A stretch of DNA of 64,000 nt. Origin: Paludibacteraceae bacterium (GTDB lineage Bacteria; Bacteroidota; Bacteroidia; Bacteroidales; Paludibacteraceae). The notes beneath the pieces are model-generated. The model ran no database searches. It was not told the origin of the DNA and saw only the letters and a list, made by a program, of their open reading frames with translations. The stretch spans positions 1 through 64,000 of the forward strand of contig JAFTIM010000006.1 in NCBI GenBank assembly GCA_017456885.1, in the 5' to 3' direction. Numbering within the stretch: the stretch's first letter is position 1; each line of letters opens with the position of its first letter. This document shows, piece after piece, positions 1 through 8,319 of the stretch. Position numbers and translations under genes: made by a program.

Positions 1-258
1 ACGAGGGTTGTCCGTATTCTCGTCGCTCCACTTCACAAACGCATACCCATCACTCGTAGGTGTAGCCGTAAGGGTTACTTCCGTGCCTTCTTCGTACGAG
101 CCACCACCGGTTACCGTACCCATTTCCTCGTTCGACGAAAGTACCGTAAGCGTATAGGTTTTTGGGTCGGTTGGCTCGTCGGTTTTATCTTTCTTGCACG
201 ACACAAATGTCATTGCTACCATGCAGCATACGACTGCTAAAAATCTTAAATGTTTCAT
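1..258 (-). CDS. Surface lipoprotein with InlB-type repeat, partial (paralogue 1)
   Basis: Partial gene: the start codon is at 258 and the frame stays open to the window edge, so the C-terminal part lies outside. The 86 visible residues begin with a lipoprotein signal peptide ending in a VSC lipobox, followed by a KKDKTDEP linker and then an InlB B-repeat-like domain (pattern GTVTGGGSYEEGTEVTLTA, then FVKWSDENTDNPR). The same linker and repeat occur in the broken genes at 51720-52648 and 8920-10169, both of which continue into a Fibrobacter-type major paralogous domain, so this gene probably does too. Unlike those two, the lipobox-to-repeat frame is intact here. The product is expected on the cell surface, anchored by lipid. 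It is preceded by an unusually long, structured leader (259-610). Substrate or partner unknown. Confidence 0.85.
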   Translation of the reverse strand, partial: MKHLRFLAVVCCMVAMTFVSCKKDKTDEPTDPKTYTLTVLSSNEEMGTVTGGGSYEEGTEVTLTATPTSDGYAFVKWSDENTDNPR

Positions 259-377
259 CTTTTAATACTTTTTTCATTGCCTCCACTTCAATCGGCTATC
301 GGCATTCTCCGTAGCACCTAAATTTTGAGTTCAGGTATGTACATAAAAAGAGCGTGGTGCCTTGTTTATTGCTTTAT

Positions 378-514
378 TTGATTCTTTGAGGTCCTGAACT
401 TACCCTAACTATTCAAATTACACACAAAAGCCCACGCAGAAACTGCATGAGTGTTAATGAGCTTTTTTGCTTGAATAGTTATTCTTTAAAATTGTTCAGG
501 TTTCAAAGAATCAA
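378..514 (-). ncRNA. Rod-shaped structured RNA candidate
   Basis: Nested inverted repeats form one long imperfect rod: 378-389 with 503-514 (12 bp), 393-399 with 494-500 (7 bp), 407-416 with 471-480 (10 bp), 426-433 with 459-466 (8 bp) and 433-439 with 443-449 (7 bp, TTT loop). In the two innermost helices the plus strand has C-A mismatches (432/460 and 435/447) that become G-U pairs on the minus strand, so the RNA is probably made from the minus strand. The shape, a long rod with an asymmetric central bubble (400-406 against 481-493), recalls 6S RNA. There is no clear promoter at its 5' end or terminator at its 3' end, so it may instead be part of the leader of the downstream lipoprotein. 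Confidence 0.45.
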
Positions 515-616
515 GTTTAGCTTATAACGCTATTTCCAATATTTTCAAGATGTACACACTTTTCAGTGTTTATTTCGTCATAGGCAAAAATGTTTTTTTG
601 TTTTACAAATTCAGTA

Positions 617-624
617 CAAATATA
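617..624 (-). promoter_or_regulatory. -7 promoter element for lipoprotein 1 leader
   Basis: TATATTTG on the minus strand fits the Bacteroidota TAnnTTTG consensus exactly. It lies just past the mazG stop, so paralogue 1 need not depend on read-through from the rimM operon. Confidence 0.6.
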
Positions 625-640
625 TAAACAAACTTACATA

Positions 641-1429
641 CTACAAGCCTCGCTGCTTAGCTTCGTTCCAATACTCGTCCATCTCCGTAAGCGACAAATC
701 GCGTAGCAGCTTGCCATCTTCACGGATGCGTTGCTCCATATAATTAAAGCGGGCTATAAATTTCTTATTTGTTCGCTCCAAGGCATTTTCGGGGTTTATA
801 TCGTAGAGCCGAGCAGCATTTATAAGGCTGAAAAACACATCGCCAAACTCGGCCTCTTGCTTGTCTGCATCCAAAGCTTCCACCTCACGCTCAAACTCCG
901 AAATCTCCTCACGCACCTTTTGCCACACTTGCGAGCGTTCGTCCCAGTCGAAACCAGCATTGCGTGCTTTGTCTTGTACGCGGTAAGCCTTCACCAAAGC
1001 AGGCAAAGCACTAGGCACACCCTGCAAAACACCTCGGTTGCCACCATTTTCTTTCAGCTTAAGTTGTTCCCAATTCTGCGCCACCTGTTCCGCATTTTCC
1101 ACCTGTACGTCGCCAAAAATATGCGGATGCCGATACATCAGCTTCTCGCAAACGGCATCGCACACGTCTTTTACGTCGAACTCGCTTTTTTCCGAAGCTA
1201 TAAGTGCATAAAACACAACGTGCATCAGCACATCGCCAAGCTCTTTTTTCAACTCCGTGAGGTTGTTCGTCGAAACGGCTTCTGCCAATTCGTACACCTC
1301 TTCGATAGTGAGCGTGCGTAGCGATTCAAAGGTTTGCTTGCTATCCCACGGGCATTTGGCACGCAGTTCGTCCATCACCTCGAGCAATCGCCCGAAGGCC
1401 TCTTTTTTCTCCTCCAACGTATGTTTCAT
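641..1429 (-). CDS. mazG: Nucleoside triphosphate pyrophosphohydrolase MazG
   Basis: 262 residues, the usual length of the two-domain MazG family, which hydrolyses (d)NTPs to NMPs and pyrophosphate in the cytoplasm as house-cleaning and to moderate the stringent response. The N-terminal half has the CPWDSKQTFESL start and the EEVYEL...KKELGDVLMHVVFYA metal-binding helices. A second, more divergent MazG domain (EEISEFEREVEA, then EFGDVFFSLINAARL) follows. It begins 3 nt after the amylase gene and is last in the rimM-amylase-mazG operon. Identification is firm; the physiological substrate is not evident. Confidence 0.95.
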   Translation of the reverse strand: MKHTLEEKKEAFGRLLEVMDELRAKCPWDSKQTFESLRTLTIEEVYELAEAVSTNNLTELKKELGDVLMHVVFYALIASEKSEFDVKDVCDAVCEKLMYRHPHIFGDVQVENAEQVAQNWEQLKLKENGGNRGVLQGVPSALPALVKAYRVQDKARNAGFDWDERSQVWQKVREEISEFEREVEALDADKQEAEFGDVFFSLINAARLYDINPENALERTNKKFIARFNYMEQRIREDGKLLRDLSLTEMDEYWNEAKQRGL

Positions 1430-1432
1430 TGC

Positions 1433-3103
1433 TTAATTGTTAAATTTAAGCGCCACGCCTCCGTAAGGTTTCACCTCCAACTCAATCGGGAGCGTAGGGC
1501 AAAGCGTTATCGTATAACTTTTGTGTAAAAACAAATCGCGCACGCATTGTTCGTCGTTCGGGTTCAGTTCCAAAAATCGGAACACCTCCTGCGTGATGTT
1601 CAAGCGGATATGCCGCTCTTCGGCAGAAAAATTGACCACCAAGAGCAGCGTTTCGTGTTCGTAGCGCCGTATCCATGCAAAAAGTTTGGTGGCATCATAA
1701 TCCGGATTTTCAAGGTTTAAATACTGCAAATCGTACATAACGCCCTTTGTAACGGCATTCTCTTTTGCCACCATAAACAAACGAGTGTAAAAATCCTGCA
1801 AGTTACGCTCCTCCAACGTCAAACGTTGCGTGTTGTAGAGTCCGCCATTGCGCCAACGAATTATTTTGTCGAGGCTCCAATAATCGAAAATGGTTGTACG
1901 CCCGTCGCGTCCGCTGAATCCCTCTTCGTCCATTCCGCGTTCGCCAAGTTCCTGCCCGAAATAGCACATCGAGGGCGAAGCCGTGAGCAGTGTTGCCACC
2001 ATCATTGCAGGGATAGCGCGCTGTGCATTGCCTGCAAAAAAGTCGGAAGCGATGCGTTGCTCGTCGTGGTTTTCCAAAAACGACAACATGTGCCCCTGAA
2101 TGTCGTTTACCGACTGCCATGCACAAGTTATTTCGCTTGCCGAACGGTAGCCGCAAGTTACGCCGCGCAACGTATCGTAGAGTCCGACCTTGTCGTAAAG
2201 ATAATCGAAGCCGCCCTCGTATATATACGCACGGTAGAGCGACGGATTGTACACCTCCGCCACGAAAAACAGTTGCGGGTATTGCTTTTTTACCTCCGCT
2301 ATCACCCAATGCCAAAACTCCACAGGCACCATTTCGGCCATATCGCACCGAAAGCCATCAACGCCTTTTGCTGCCCAATAGAGCAAAATATCGCGCATTT
2401 TGAGCCATGTGTCGGGCATAGGGTCGAAGTGATGCGCACCTCCACCCATGTAATCGACTCCGTAGTTGAGTTTCACGGTTTCGTACCAATCGTTTACCGA
2501 CGGCGACGGCGAAAAACAATCGTTGCCCGTAGCTTTGGCGGGACATTCCGTATAGTTTCCCACATCAAACCGAGGTGCAAAAGGCGTATTTGGGAAATAG
2601 TAGAAATTGTTTTGCGGGCTGAAACTCAACTCCTTTCGGTCGGCTTCGCCAAAATCGCGCACCCCGTCGGGTTTCATATCCGAGCGGTAGGTGCGTGCCA
2701 CATGGTTCGGCACAAAGTCGATAATCGCACCCAAACCCGCACGATGCGTACGGCGTATAAGTGCCTCAAACTCTTCGATGCGGTTGTCGGGTTGCTCCAC
2801 CAAGTCGGCATCTACGTCGTAATAATCGCGCACGGCATAAGGCGAACCGGCAATGCCTTTCACCACCGAAGGCACATCGGCTTCAATCTGTTCGTGAGCA
2901 GTGGCGGTGGCATGCTCCAAAATGCCCGTAAACCAAATATGCGTAACACCCAACTTCTTTATTGCACGCAAGCAGTTGGGCGTAAAAGAAGAGAGCCGAC
3001 CGCTGCCATTCTGCTGCAACGTGCCGTTTTTCTTTCGTTTGGTATTGTCGTTGCCAAACAATCGTGGCACGACTTGATAAATTATCATTTTCTCGTTCTT
3101 CAT
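1433..3103 (-). CDS. Cytoplasmic GH13 alpha-amylase family protein
   Basis: 556 residues with the four conserved GH13 regions: DFVPNH near 129-134, GFRCDMAE with the expected nucleophile Asp254, FVAEVY with the acid/base Glu283, and LENHDEQR with Asp347. A C-terminal beta domain (about 470-556) ends in the typical KPYGGVALKF strand. There is no signal peptide, so it should act in the cytoplasm on imported or stored alpha-glucans or oligosaccharides, such as glycogen or maltodextrins. The start codon overlaps the rimM stop by 4 nt (ATGA) and mazG follows after 3 nt, so it is translated within a housekeeping operon rather than a starch-utilisation locus. The exact specificity (alpha-amylase, glucosidase or transglycosylase) cannot be settled from sequence. 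Confidence 0.92.
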   Translation of the reverse strand: MKNEKMIIYQVVPRLFGNDNTKRKKNGTLQQNGSGRLSSFTPNCLRAIKKLGVTHIWFTGILEHATATAHEQIEADVPSVVKGIAGSPYAVRDYYDVDADLVEQPDNRIEEFEALIRRTHRAGLGAIIDFVPNHVARTYRSDMKPDGVRDFGEADRKELSFSPQNNFYYFPNTPFAPRFDVGNYTECPAKATGNDCFSPSPSVNDWYETVKLNYGVDYMGGGAHHFDPMPDTWLKMRDILLYWAAKGVDGFRCDMAEMVPVEFWHWVIAEVKKQYPQLFFVAEVYNPSLYRAYIYEGGFDYLYDKVGLYDTLRGVTCGYRSASEITCAWQSVNDIQGHMLSFLENHDEQRIASDFFAGNAQRAIPAMMVATLLTASPSMCYFGQELGERGMDEEGFSGRDGRTTIFDYWSLDKIIRWRNGGLYNTQRLTLEERNLQDFYTRLFMVAKENAVTKGVMYDLQYLNLENPDYDATKLFAWIRRYEHETLLLVVNFSAEERHIRLNITQEVFRFLELNPNDEQCVRDLFLHKSYTITLCPTLPIELEVKPYGGVALKFNN

Positions 3104-3603
3104 AATTCAAGCAATCCTTCGGGTAACGACATATACAAAATGCGATGTTCGGCATCTATCTCCGCAATCAAATCCTCCGACACGGGAATCAAATAGTCGC
3201 CCACGGCGAAAAGTACATTGGCGGTAGAGTCGTCTACCGACGCAATGGTGCCGACACGCCCTTTTGTCGTATCGTACAAATCGAAACCCACAAAATAATC
3301 CATTCCGTAGGACAAACGCTCCTCGTCGATTTCCGATTTCGGCACAAAGATAGCCAACCCCGAAAGTGTTGCGGCCTCTTGCTCGCTATCGATGCCATCG
3401 AAGTGCAACAACAGTGATTCGTTCCCTTTTGTCCTGCACGACTTAATAAAGAAAGGCACAAAAATACCCTCCATGCACAGCACTACAAATCCGATTTCCT
3501 CTATATCGAAAGCGCCGATGGAAAAGCGGCACGACAATTCGCCTTTTATTCCGTGCGGTTTGCCCACCATACCCACTTCAAGCAATTCTTCTTCGCGTAT
3601 CAT
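3100..3603 (-). CDS. rimM: Ribosome maturation factor RimM
   Basis: 167 residues from the ATG at 3603. A longer frame reaches 3663, but it would run through a good -7 element (3623-3630) and the start MIREEELLEVGMVGKPHGIKGE is typical of RimM. The family has an N-terminal RimM domain and a C-terminal PRC barrel (about 95-165, here YFVGFDLYDTTKGRVG and DYLIPV) and helps 30S subunit assembly near S19. It is first in the operon with the amylase and mazG. It diverges from rplS (L19), the same pairing of RimM with L19 seen in many bacteria (there as rpsP-rimM-trmD-rplS), but here the two are split onto opposite strands. Confidence 0.95.
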   Translation of the reverse strand: MIREEELLEVGMVGKPHGIKGELSCRFSIGAFDIEEIGFVVLCMEGIFVPFFIKSCRTKGNESLLLHFDGIDSEQEAATLSGLAIFVPKSEIDEERLSYGMDYFVGFDLYDTTKGRVGTIASVDDSTANVLFAVGDYLIPVSEDLIAEIDAEHRILYMSLPEGLLEL

Positions 3604-3622
3604 TCTTTTTATTTTGCAGGTG

Positions 3623-3630
3623 CAAAAATA
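3623..3630 (-). promoter_or_regulatory. -7 promoter element for rimM operon
   Basis: TATTTTTG on the minus strand, 20 nt before the RimM ATG at 3603. It supports that start over the upstream one in the same frame. Confidence 0.65.
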
Positions 3631-3663
3631 CAAACTATAATTTGTTTTTCGGGAAAAAGGCAC

Positions 3664-3671
3664 TATCTTTG
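3664..3671 (+). promoter_or_regulatory. -7 promoter element for rplS
   Basis: TATCTTTG followed by CA, an exact fit to TAnnTTTG, with a TTTG-like region upstream. The predicted start near 3677 puts the 3680-3721 hairpin at the 5' end of the transcript. Confidence 0.7.
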
Positions 3672-3679
3672 CAGTCCGT

Positions 3680-3721
3680 TTTACGCAATCTCTGGCAAAA
3701 GGTTTGTGAATATTGCGTAAA
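3680..3721 (+). promoter_or_regulatory. L19 mRNA leader hairpin
   Basis: A perfect 10-bp inverted repeat (TTTACGCAAT at 3680-3689 and ATTGCGTAAA at 3712-3721) with a 22-nt loop fills most of the rplS leader and ends 23 nt before the start codon. Ribosomal-protein leaders that bind their own product are known, including for L19 in Bacteroidota; that this one works so is inference. Confidence 0.5.
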
Positions 3722-3744
3722 GGAACTTTAAAAATTATATATCA

Positions 3745-4092
3745 ATGGATTTAATTAAAATTGCAGAAGAGGCTTTTGCTTCAGGCAAACAGATTCCCGC
3801 TTTCAAAAGTGGAGACACGATTACGGTAGCTTATCGCATTATTGAGGGTAACAAAGAGCGTATCCAGATGTATCGTGGCGTAGTGATTAAAATTGTAGGA
3901 CATGGTGCAAAAAAACGCTTCACCGTACGCAAAATGTCGGACAATATCGGTGTTGAAAGAATTTTCCCGATGGACTCTCCGTACATCGACAGCATCACTG
4001 TAAACAAAATCGGTAAAGTTCGCCGTGCAAAACTTTATTACTTGAGAGAATTGACAGGTAAAAAAGCACGTATCAAAGAGAAAGCCATTTAA
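3745..4092 (+). CDS. rplS: 50S ribosomal protein L19
   Basis: 115 residues, full family length, with the conserved [13 protein letters not shown] start, the YRGVVIKI core and the basic C-terminal [19 protein letters not shown] segment. L19 sits at the 30S-50S interface. It is a single-gene transcript with its own promoter, leader hairpin and terminator, divergent from rimM. Confidence 0.98.
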   Translation: MDLIKIAEEAFASGKQIPAFKSGDTITVAYRIIEGNKERIQMYRGVVIKIVGHGAKKRFTVRKMSDNIGVERIFPMDSPYIDSITVNKIGKVRRAKLYYLRELTGKKARIKEKAI

Positions 4093-4115
4093 TTTTAAAT
4101 AGTTTAAAAAAAGTG

Positions 4116-4147
4116 AATCCTTCTTCTTGGTGAGAAGGATTTTTTAT
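4116..4147 (+). terminator. rplS terminator
   Basis: AATCCTTCT and AGAAGGATT form a 9-bp stem around an 8-nt loop, followed by a T-rich tail. Confidence 0.85.
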
Positions 4148-4225
4148 TTCTGCGCCTTTCGACACAAAGCATACGGTTTTCTACTCTCGCCTTGTTTTTA
4201 CCTTGCACAACAAGGCAAAATAAGA

Positions 4226-4233
4226 TAATTTTG
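4226..4233 (+). promoter_or_regulatory. -7 promoter element for the 4265-8787 operon
   Basis: TAATTTTG followed by CA. A start near 4240 would exclude the in-frame ATG at 4235 and favour the ATG at 4265, where a signal peptide begins. Confidence 0.65.
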
Positions 4234-4264
4234 CATGCAGAAATACGACAATTTTTATTCCTAT

Positions 4265-4969
4265 ATGAAAAAGTTTGGAAACATCTTGTTCTTTCTTTTT
4301 GCTTTTTGCACCAGCATTACTGCAGATGTGATTGTTACGAACGACAATCGGAAAATAGCATGCAAGGTTTTGGAAGTAAACATAGAAACGCTGCAATACA
4401 AAAGAGCCGACAATGCCGAAGGCCCTACCTACACCATTTCGAAAGACGAAATCAAATCGGTTACCTACGACAACGGAACAACCGAATATTTCAGCAAAAA
4501 AAGAGAGCGGATTTACATAGCCGAACCTGTCAGCTACAACGGCGAAGAGGTTGTTTTCTCTCAAAAGAGAGGGTTTTCGTTTGCCAACGGCGATAGCATT
4601 TCGGAGAGTCAATACCTATATCTTACGCAACAATACTGCATGGAAGCCAACAAGCAATACTTGAAAGGCGAAAAACTGCGCCGTGCAGGGAAATGGCTTA
4701 TCGCAGTAGGGTTGCCTACCACGATTATAGGAGCAGGATTGCACATTGCCTACAACGACAACGAACGGAACAAAGCTTCGAAAACCACCGGCATCATACT
4801 TTGGGCGATAGGAGCTCCCACGTTGTGTGCGGGCATTCCACTTTATGTTGTCGGCATAAAACAGAAGAAACAAAGCGTAACCACATTCAACCGAAACAGA
4901 CCGCAAAAAAGCCTATCCTTGTTTTTCACACCCGACTACAACAGCATAGGCGTGTCATTCAATTTTTAA
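4265..4969 (+). CDS. Exported protein of unknown function
   Basis: 234 residues from ATG 4265. It starts with a signal peptide (MKKFGNILFFLFAFCTSITA), followed by a small beta-rich domain (about 21-75, DVIVTNDNRKIACKVLEV...ISKDEIKSVTYDNGT) of a kind often seen at the start of Bacteroidota envelope proteins. Two hydrophobic segments follow, about 150-172 and 184-205, separated by a short charged loop, then a basic stretch and a C-terminal strand ending in SFNF. The last strand ends in an aromatic, as in outer-membrane proteins, but the protein is short. It is first in a tightly packed operon (next gene 6 nt away). I do not recognise a function. Confidence 0.8.
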   Translation: MKKFGNILFFLFAFCTSITADVIVTNDNRKIACKVLEVNIETLQYKRADNAEGPTYTISKDEIKSVTYDNGTTEYFSKKRERIYIAEPVSYNGEEVVFSQKRGFSFANGDSISESQYLYLTQQYCMEANKQYLKGEKLRRAGKWLIAVGLPTTIIGAGLHIAYNDNERNKASKTTGIILWAIGAPTLCAGIPLYVVGIKQKKQSVTTFNRNRPQKSLSLFFTPDYNSIGVSFNF

Positions 4970-4975
4970 AAACGC

Positions 4976-6193
4976 ATGTTCTACTCATCACATACATTGC
5001 CAAACGGCATCCGCCTTGTTCATCATTACGAAAAATCGCCCGTCGTATATTGCGGATTGGCCATCGGTGTAGGCTCACGCGACGAGAACAAAGAACAATA
5101 CGGGTTGGCTCACTTCACCGAGCACATGCTTTTTAAAGGTACGAAAAAAAGGAAAAGCTGGCACATACTCAACCGTTTGGAAACCATCGGAGGTACGCTC
5201 GATGCTTATACCACCAAAGAGGAGACGTTCGTCTATTCGGCCATTCCGACAACGTATTTCGAGAGAGCTGCCGAATTGCTTGCCGACATTCTGTTTCACT
5301 CGCAATTTCCACAACACGAGATAGAAAAAGAGGTTGATGTCATTATCGACGAAATTCAATCGTACAACGACTCGCCTGCCGAACTCATTTTCGACGATTT
5401 CGATTCCTTGTTGTTTGGCAATTCCGAACTCGGACACAACATTCTCGGCAGCGAGCAACAACTGCTATCGTACAATTCCGACAGTTTTTTTTCGTTTGTA
5501 ACGCAACACTATACCGCCGATAAAATCGTGTTTTTCGTATCCGGCGATGTTGATTTCAAAAAAGCCTTGAAAGTAGCCGACAAATGGCTGAACGAGCGGC
5601 TGCCACAAAACTCCTCTCTACGCGAGCCGACCGACAACTACACCCCGAAACGCATCGAAACCAAGCGGGATACATTTCAGACGCATTGCATCATCGGAAA
5701 TCGTGGTTATGCACTGAATCACCCGCAGCGGTTGCCGCTTTTTTTGCTCAACAACATTTTGGGCGGACCGTGCATGAACAGTCTGCTCAATTTAAGTATT
5801 CGCGAAAAAAACGGATTGGCATATACCATCGAGTCCGAAACCGCTTCTTATTCCGATTCGGGGAGTTTTGTCGTTTACTTCGGCTGCGACCACAAAAACA
5901 GCCATCGTTGCATTGCGCTTTGCGAAAAAGAGTTAAAAAAACTCTGCGACAACCCCCTCAACGAAACAAAGTTGCAACATTACAAACGCCAAATCACCGG
6001 ACAACTCATGATTGCCTCGCAAAACAAAGAAAACGTGGCATTGAGCATGGCACGTAGTTTTCTTCACACGAACACTTACGACGAATTTGAATGCGTTGCA
6101 AAAAAAATAGCGGAAATATCCGCCGCACAACTGCAAGAGGTAGCCAACGAGATTTTCGATAAAACACAGCTTTCTTATTTACTATTTTGCTGA
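4976..6193 (+). CDS. M16 family zinc metallopeptidase
   Basis: 405 residues with two M16 domains. The N-terminal one has the inverted zinc motif HFTEH (residues 46-50) in LAHFTEHMLFKGTKKR. The C-terminal, non-catalytic domain carries the GGPCMNSLLNLSIREKNGLAYTI segment typical of pitrilysin/processing-peptidase relatives. There is no signal peptide, suggesting a cytoplasmic peptide-degrading role. It sits 6 nt after the preceding gene and 4 nt before the methyltransferase. The family is certain; the substrate is unknown. Confidence 0.93.
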   Translation: MFYSSHTLPNGIRLVHHYEKSPVVYCGLAIGVGSRDENKEQYGLAHFTEHMLFKGTKKRKSWHILNRLETIGGTLDAYTTKEETFVYSAIPTTYFERAAELLADILFHSQFPQHEIEKEVDVIIDEIQSYNDSPAELIFDDFDSLLFGNSELGHNILGSEQQLLSYNSDSFFSFVTQHYTADKIVFFVSGDVDFKKALKVADKWLNERLPQNSSLREPTDNYTPKRIETKRDTFQTHCIIGNRGYALNHPQRLPLFLLNNILGGPCMNSLLNLSIREKNGLAYTIESETASYSDSGSFVVYFGCDHKNSHRCIALCEKELKKLCDNPLNETKLQHYKRQITGQLMIASQNKENVALSMARSFLHTNTYDEFECVAKKIAEISAAQLQEVANEIFDKTQLSYLLFC

Positions 6194-6197
6194 TACC

Positions 6198-6830
6198 ATG
6201 ACCGAAGAATTAGAAGAGTACATACTAAAACATATCGACAGCGAAACGCCCGATTTGGCAAAACTCAACCGCGACACACACCTGCGCTTGGTCAATCCGC
6301 GTATGATGTCGGGGCATTTACAAGGGCGCATTTTGAAAATGTTTTGCCGCATGATACGCCCCAAATGCGTACTCGAGCTCGGCACGCTCACCGGCTACTC
6401 GGCACTCTGTATGGCTGAAGGAATGGACGATGATTCGGTGTTGCACACCGTTGAACACGACGACGAATTGGAGGAGATGATATGCCAAGCCTTTACCGCA
6501 TCTCGCTACGGACATCGCATAAAACTCCACATCGGCGATGCCTTGGAGGTCGTTGCAAGGCTAAACGAAACATTCGACCTCGTGTTTATCGATGCCGACA
6601 AACGCCAATACCTCGAATACTACGAAGCCGTGCTCCCGAAAGTGCGCAAAGGTGGTTTTATTCTTGCCGACAATACGCTTTGGGCGGGAAAGGTGGTGCA
6701 ACCCTTGCAGCACAACGACAAGCAAACGGCAGCCATTCTCAAGTTCAACGATTTTATTGCCAACGACACCCGAGTTGAAAAAGTTATATTACCTTTGCGC
6801 GACGGATTAACCATTTTAATGAAACGATGA
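6198..6830 (+). CDS. SAM-dependent O-methyltransferase
   Basis: 210 residues of the class I O-methyltransferase family 3 (COMT-like; bacterial TrmR/YrrM relatives). The SAM-binding motif is VLELGTLTGYSALCMAEGM (about 59-77), the acidic loop HTVEHDDELEE follows, and the metal/substrate region is DLVFIDADKRQYLEYY and ADNTLWAGKV. Some members methylate tRNA wobble uridine, others small catechols; sequence alone does not choose. It overlaps the next gene by 4 nt (ATGA), so the two are translationally coupled. Confidence 0.92.
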   Translation: MTEELEEYILKHIDSETPDLAKLNRDTHLRLVNPRMMSGHLQGRILKMFCRMIRPKCVLELGTLTGYSALCMAEGMDDDSVLHTVEHDDELEEMICQAFTASRYGHRIKLHIGDALEVVARLNETFDLVFIDADKRQYLEYYEAVLPKVRKGGFILADNTLWAGKVVQPLQHNDKQTAAILKFNDFIANDTRVEKVILPLRDGLTILMKR

Positions 6831-7228
6831 ACTTTATATACGAATTGGAATTTAAAGTACGCGATTACGAATGCGATTTGCAAGGCATTGTCAACAATGC
6901 CAATTATCAGCATTATTTGGAACACACACGCCACGAATTTTTGCTGACACACAACATCAGTTTTTCTCAACTGCACGACGAAGGCATCGACGTAGTGGTT
7001 GCCCGTGTGGATATTGCATACAAAAATTCGTTGCGGTCGGGCGACCGATTCGTTTCAAAGTTGGCATTGGCACACGAAGGCATCAAATACACTTTTTATC
7101 AGAACATTTACCGCCTGCCCGACATGCAGCTTTGCGTGCGTGCAAAAACCGATTGTGTAGCTGCCCAAAACGGCAAACTATCGCCTTGCGAAAAGCTGGA
7201 TACTTTTATCGACAATCTTTTAAAATAA
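6827..7228 (+). CDS. Acyl-CoA thioesterase, 4HBT/YbgC type
   Basis: 133 residues, a single hot-dog fold. The motif VRDYECDLQGIVNNANYQHY carries the catalytic Asp of the 4-hydroxybenzoyl-CoA thioesterase family, and the LEHTRHEFL segment follows. The family hydrolyses acyl-CoA or acyl-ACP thioesters in the cytoplasm. Coupled to the preceding methyltransferase and 9 nt upstream of the DUF59 gene. Confidence 0.92.
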   Translation: MNFIYELEFKVRDYECDLQGIVNNANYQHYLEHTRHEFLLTHNISFSQLHDEGIDVVVARVDIAYKNSLRSGDRFVSKLALAHEGIKYTFYQNIYRLPDMQLCVRAKTDCVAAQNGKLSPCEKLDTFIDNLLK

Positions 7229-7237
7229 CGGCCATTT

Positions 7238-7552
7238 ATGAATGACGTTTTAACGCTCGAAAACAAAATAGTAGAAATGCTTCGTACGGTGTTCGACCCC
7301 GAAATTCCCGTCAATGTGTACGATTTAGGGCTTATCTATAAAGTCGAAATAGGCGACCAAAATGCCGTAAACATCGACATGACGCTCACGGCTCCGAACT
7401 GTCCTGCCGCCGACTTCATTGTGGAGGACGTGAAACAGAAAATCGCCTCTATCGACGGCATTGGCGAGGTAACCATCAATCTCGTGTTCGAGCCCGAATG
7501 GGACAAAGAGATGATGAGCGAAGAAGCCAAAATGGAACTTGGATTTCTCTGA
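7238..7552 (+). CDS. DUF59/MIP18-type iron-sulfur assembly factor
   Basis: 104 residues, a lone DUF59 (MIP18/PaaD-like) domain: RTVFDPEIPVNVYDLGLIYKV, then LTAPNCPAADFI with the conserved reactive Cys, then a long acidic C-terminal tail. Stand-alone DUF59 proteins such as SufT help Fe-S cluster maturation. It is not next to suf genes here but within a mixed operon, so the role is inferred from the family. Confidence 0.88.
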   Translation: MNDVLTLENKIVEMLRTVFDPEIPVNVYDLGLIYKVEIGDQNAVNIDMTLTAPNCPAADFIVEDVKQKIASIDGIGEVTINLVFEPEWDKEMMSEEAKMELGFL

Positions 7553-7555
7553 TTT

Positions 7556-8317
7556 ATGGCACAAAAAAAGACCTATTTCATAACCGATGCACATCTCGGA
7601 GCGCGTGTTTTCGACAACCGATACACGCACGAGCAGAAATTCGTTCGCTGGCTCGATATGGCAAAGCAAGATGCCGACGCCATTTATATGCTGGGCGACA
7701 TGTTCGATTTTTGGTTTGAATACCGTGCCACCGTGCAAAAAGGTTTTTGCCGCTCATTGGGCAAAATGGCCGAATTGGCAGATGCAGGCATCGAAATGCA
7801 CTATTTTACGGGCAACCACGATGTGTGGACGTTTGGCTATTTGGAAAACGAAATCGGGCTGAAAGTACACCGATGCCCTACTACGTTCGGCATTCACGGC
7901 AAGCGTTTTTTTTTGGCTCACGGCGATGGGCTGAACGACAAAAGCCGAGGATTTTCGCTGATAAGAGCCATTTTTCACAGCAAAACCTGCCAATGGCTGT
8001 TTCGTACACTGATACCACCGGTGATAGGTTTGAATTTCGGCTATAAATGGTCGGAGAGCAACCGCAAAAAACACCTCAACAACCACGAATGCGAGTACAA
8101 AGGGGAAAACGACGAGCCGCTTGTGCTTTTTGCCAAACAGCACAAAAACACCGCTCCCGACATCGACTATTACCTCTTCGGACATCGGCATATTTTGTTG
8201 CATCTGCAACTCGACAACTCCACCCAACTCGCCATTTTGGGCGATTTTATGCAACAATTTTCGTATGCCACATTCGATGGCGACAACTTTGAAATTCATT
8301 ACTTTGAAGCAGAATAA
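7556..8317 (+). CDS. lpxH: UDP-2,3-diacylglucosamine diphosphatase LpxH
   Basis: 253 residues, a calcineurin-like metallophosphoesterase with all five metal-binding blocks: ITDAHLG near the N-terminus, LGDMFDFWFEY, TGNHDVW, LAHGDGLND and FGHRH. In lipid A synthesis LpxH cleaves UDP-2,3-diacylglucosamine to lipid X at the inner membrane. The extra middle segment (about 125-165) matches the lid region of the family. It lies 3 nt after the DUF59 gene and 2 nt before the next. Confidence 0.92.
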   Translation: MAQKKTYFITDAHLGARVFDNRYTHEQKFVRWLDMAKQDADAIYMLGDMFDFWFEYRATVQKGFCRSLGKMAELADAGIEMHYFTGNHDVWTFGYLENEIGLKVHRCPTTFGIHGKRFFLAHGDGLNDKSRGFSLIRAIFHSKTCQWLFRTLIPPVIGLNFGYKWSESNRKKHLNNHECEYKGENDEPLVLFAKQHKNTAPDIDYYLFGHRHILLHLQLDNSTQLAILGDFMQQFSYATFDGDNFEIHYFEAE

Positions 8318-8319
8318 CC

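Larger units (their letters stand above)
259..640 (-). promoter_or_regulatory. Long structured leader between mazG and lipoprotein 1
   Basis: No gene is seen in these 382 bases. A TATATTTG -7 element on the minus strand at 617-624 would start a transcript near 610, giving a leader of about 350 nt before the ATG at 258. The leader holds the rod-like structure at 378-514. A second stretch (about 262-358) has complementary pieces (GGCACC with GGTGC; TGCC with GGCA). The structure is seen; a regulatory role is inferred. Confidence 0.5.

Noticed and set aside
1826-3196. Long plus-strand frame of 456 codons
   Set aside because: It is the antisense of the GH13 amylase gene, with no protein features and an implausible composition.
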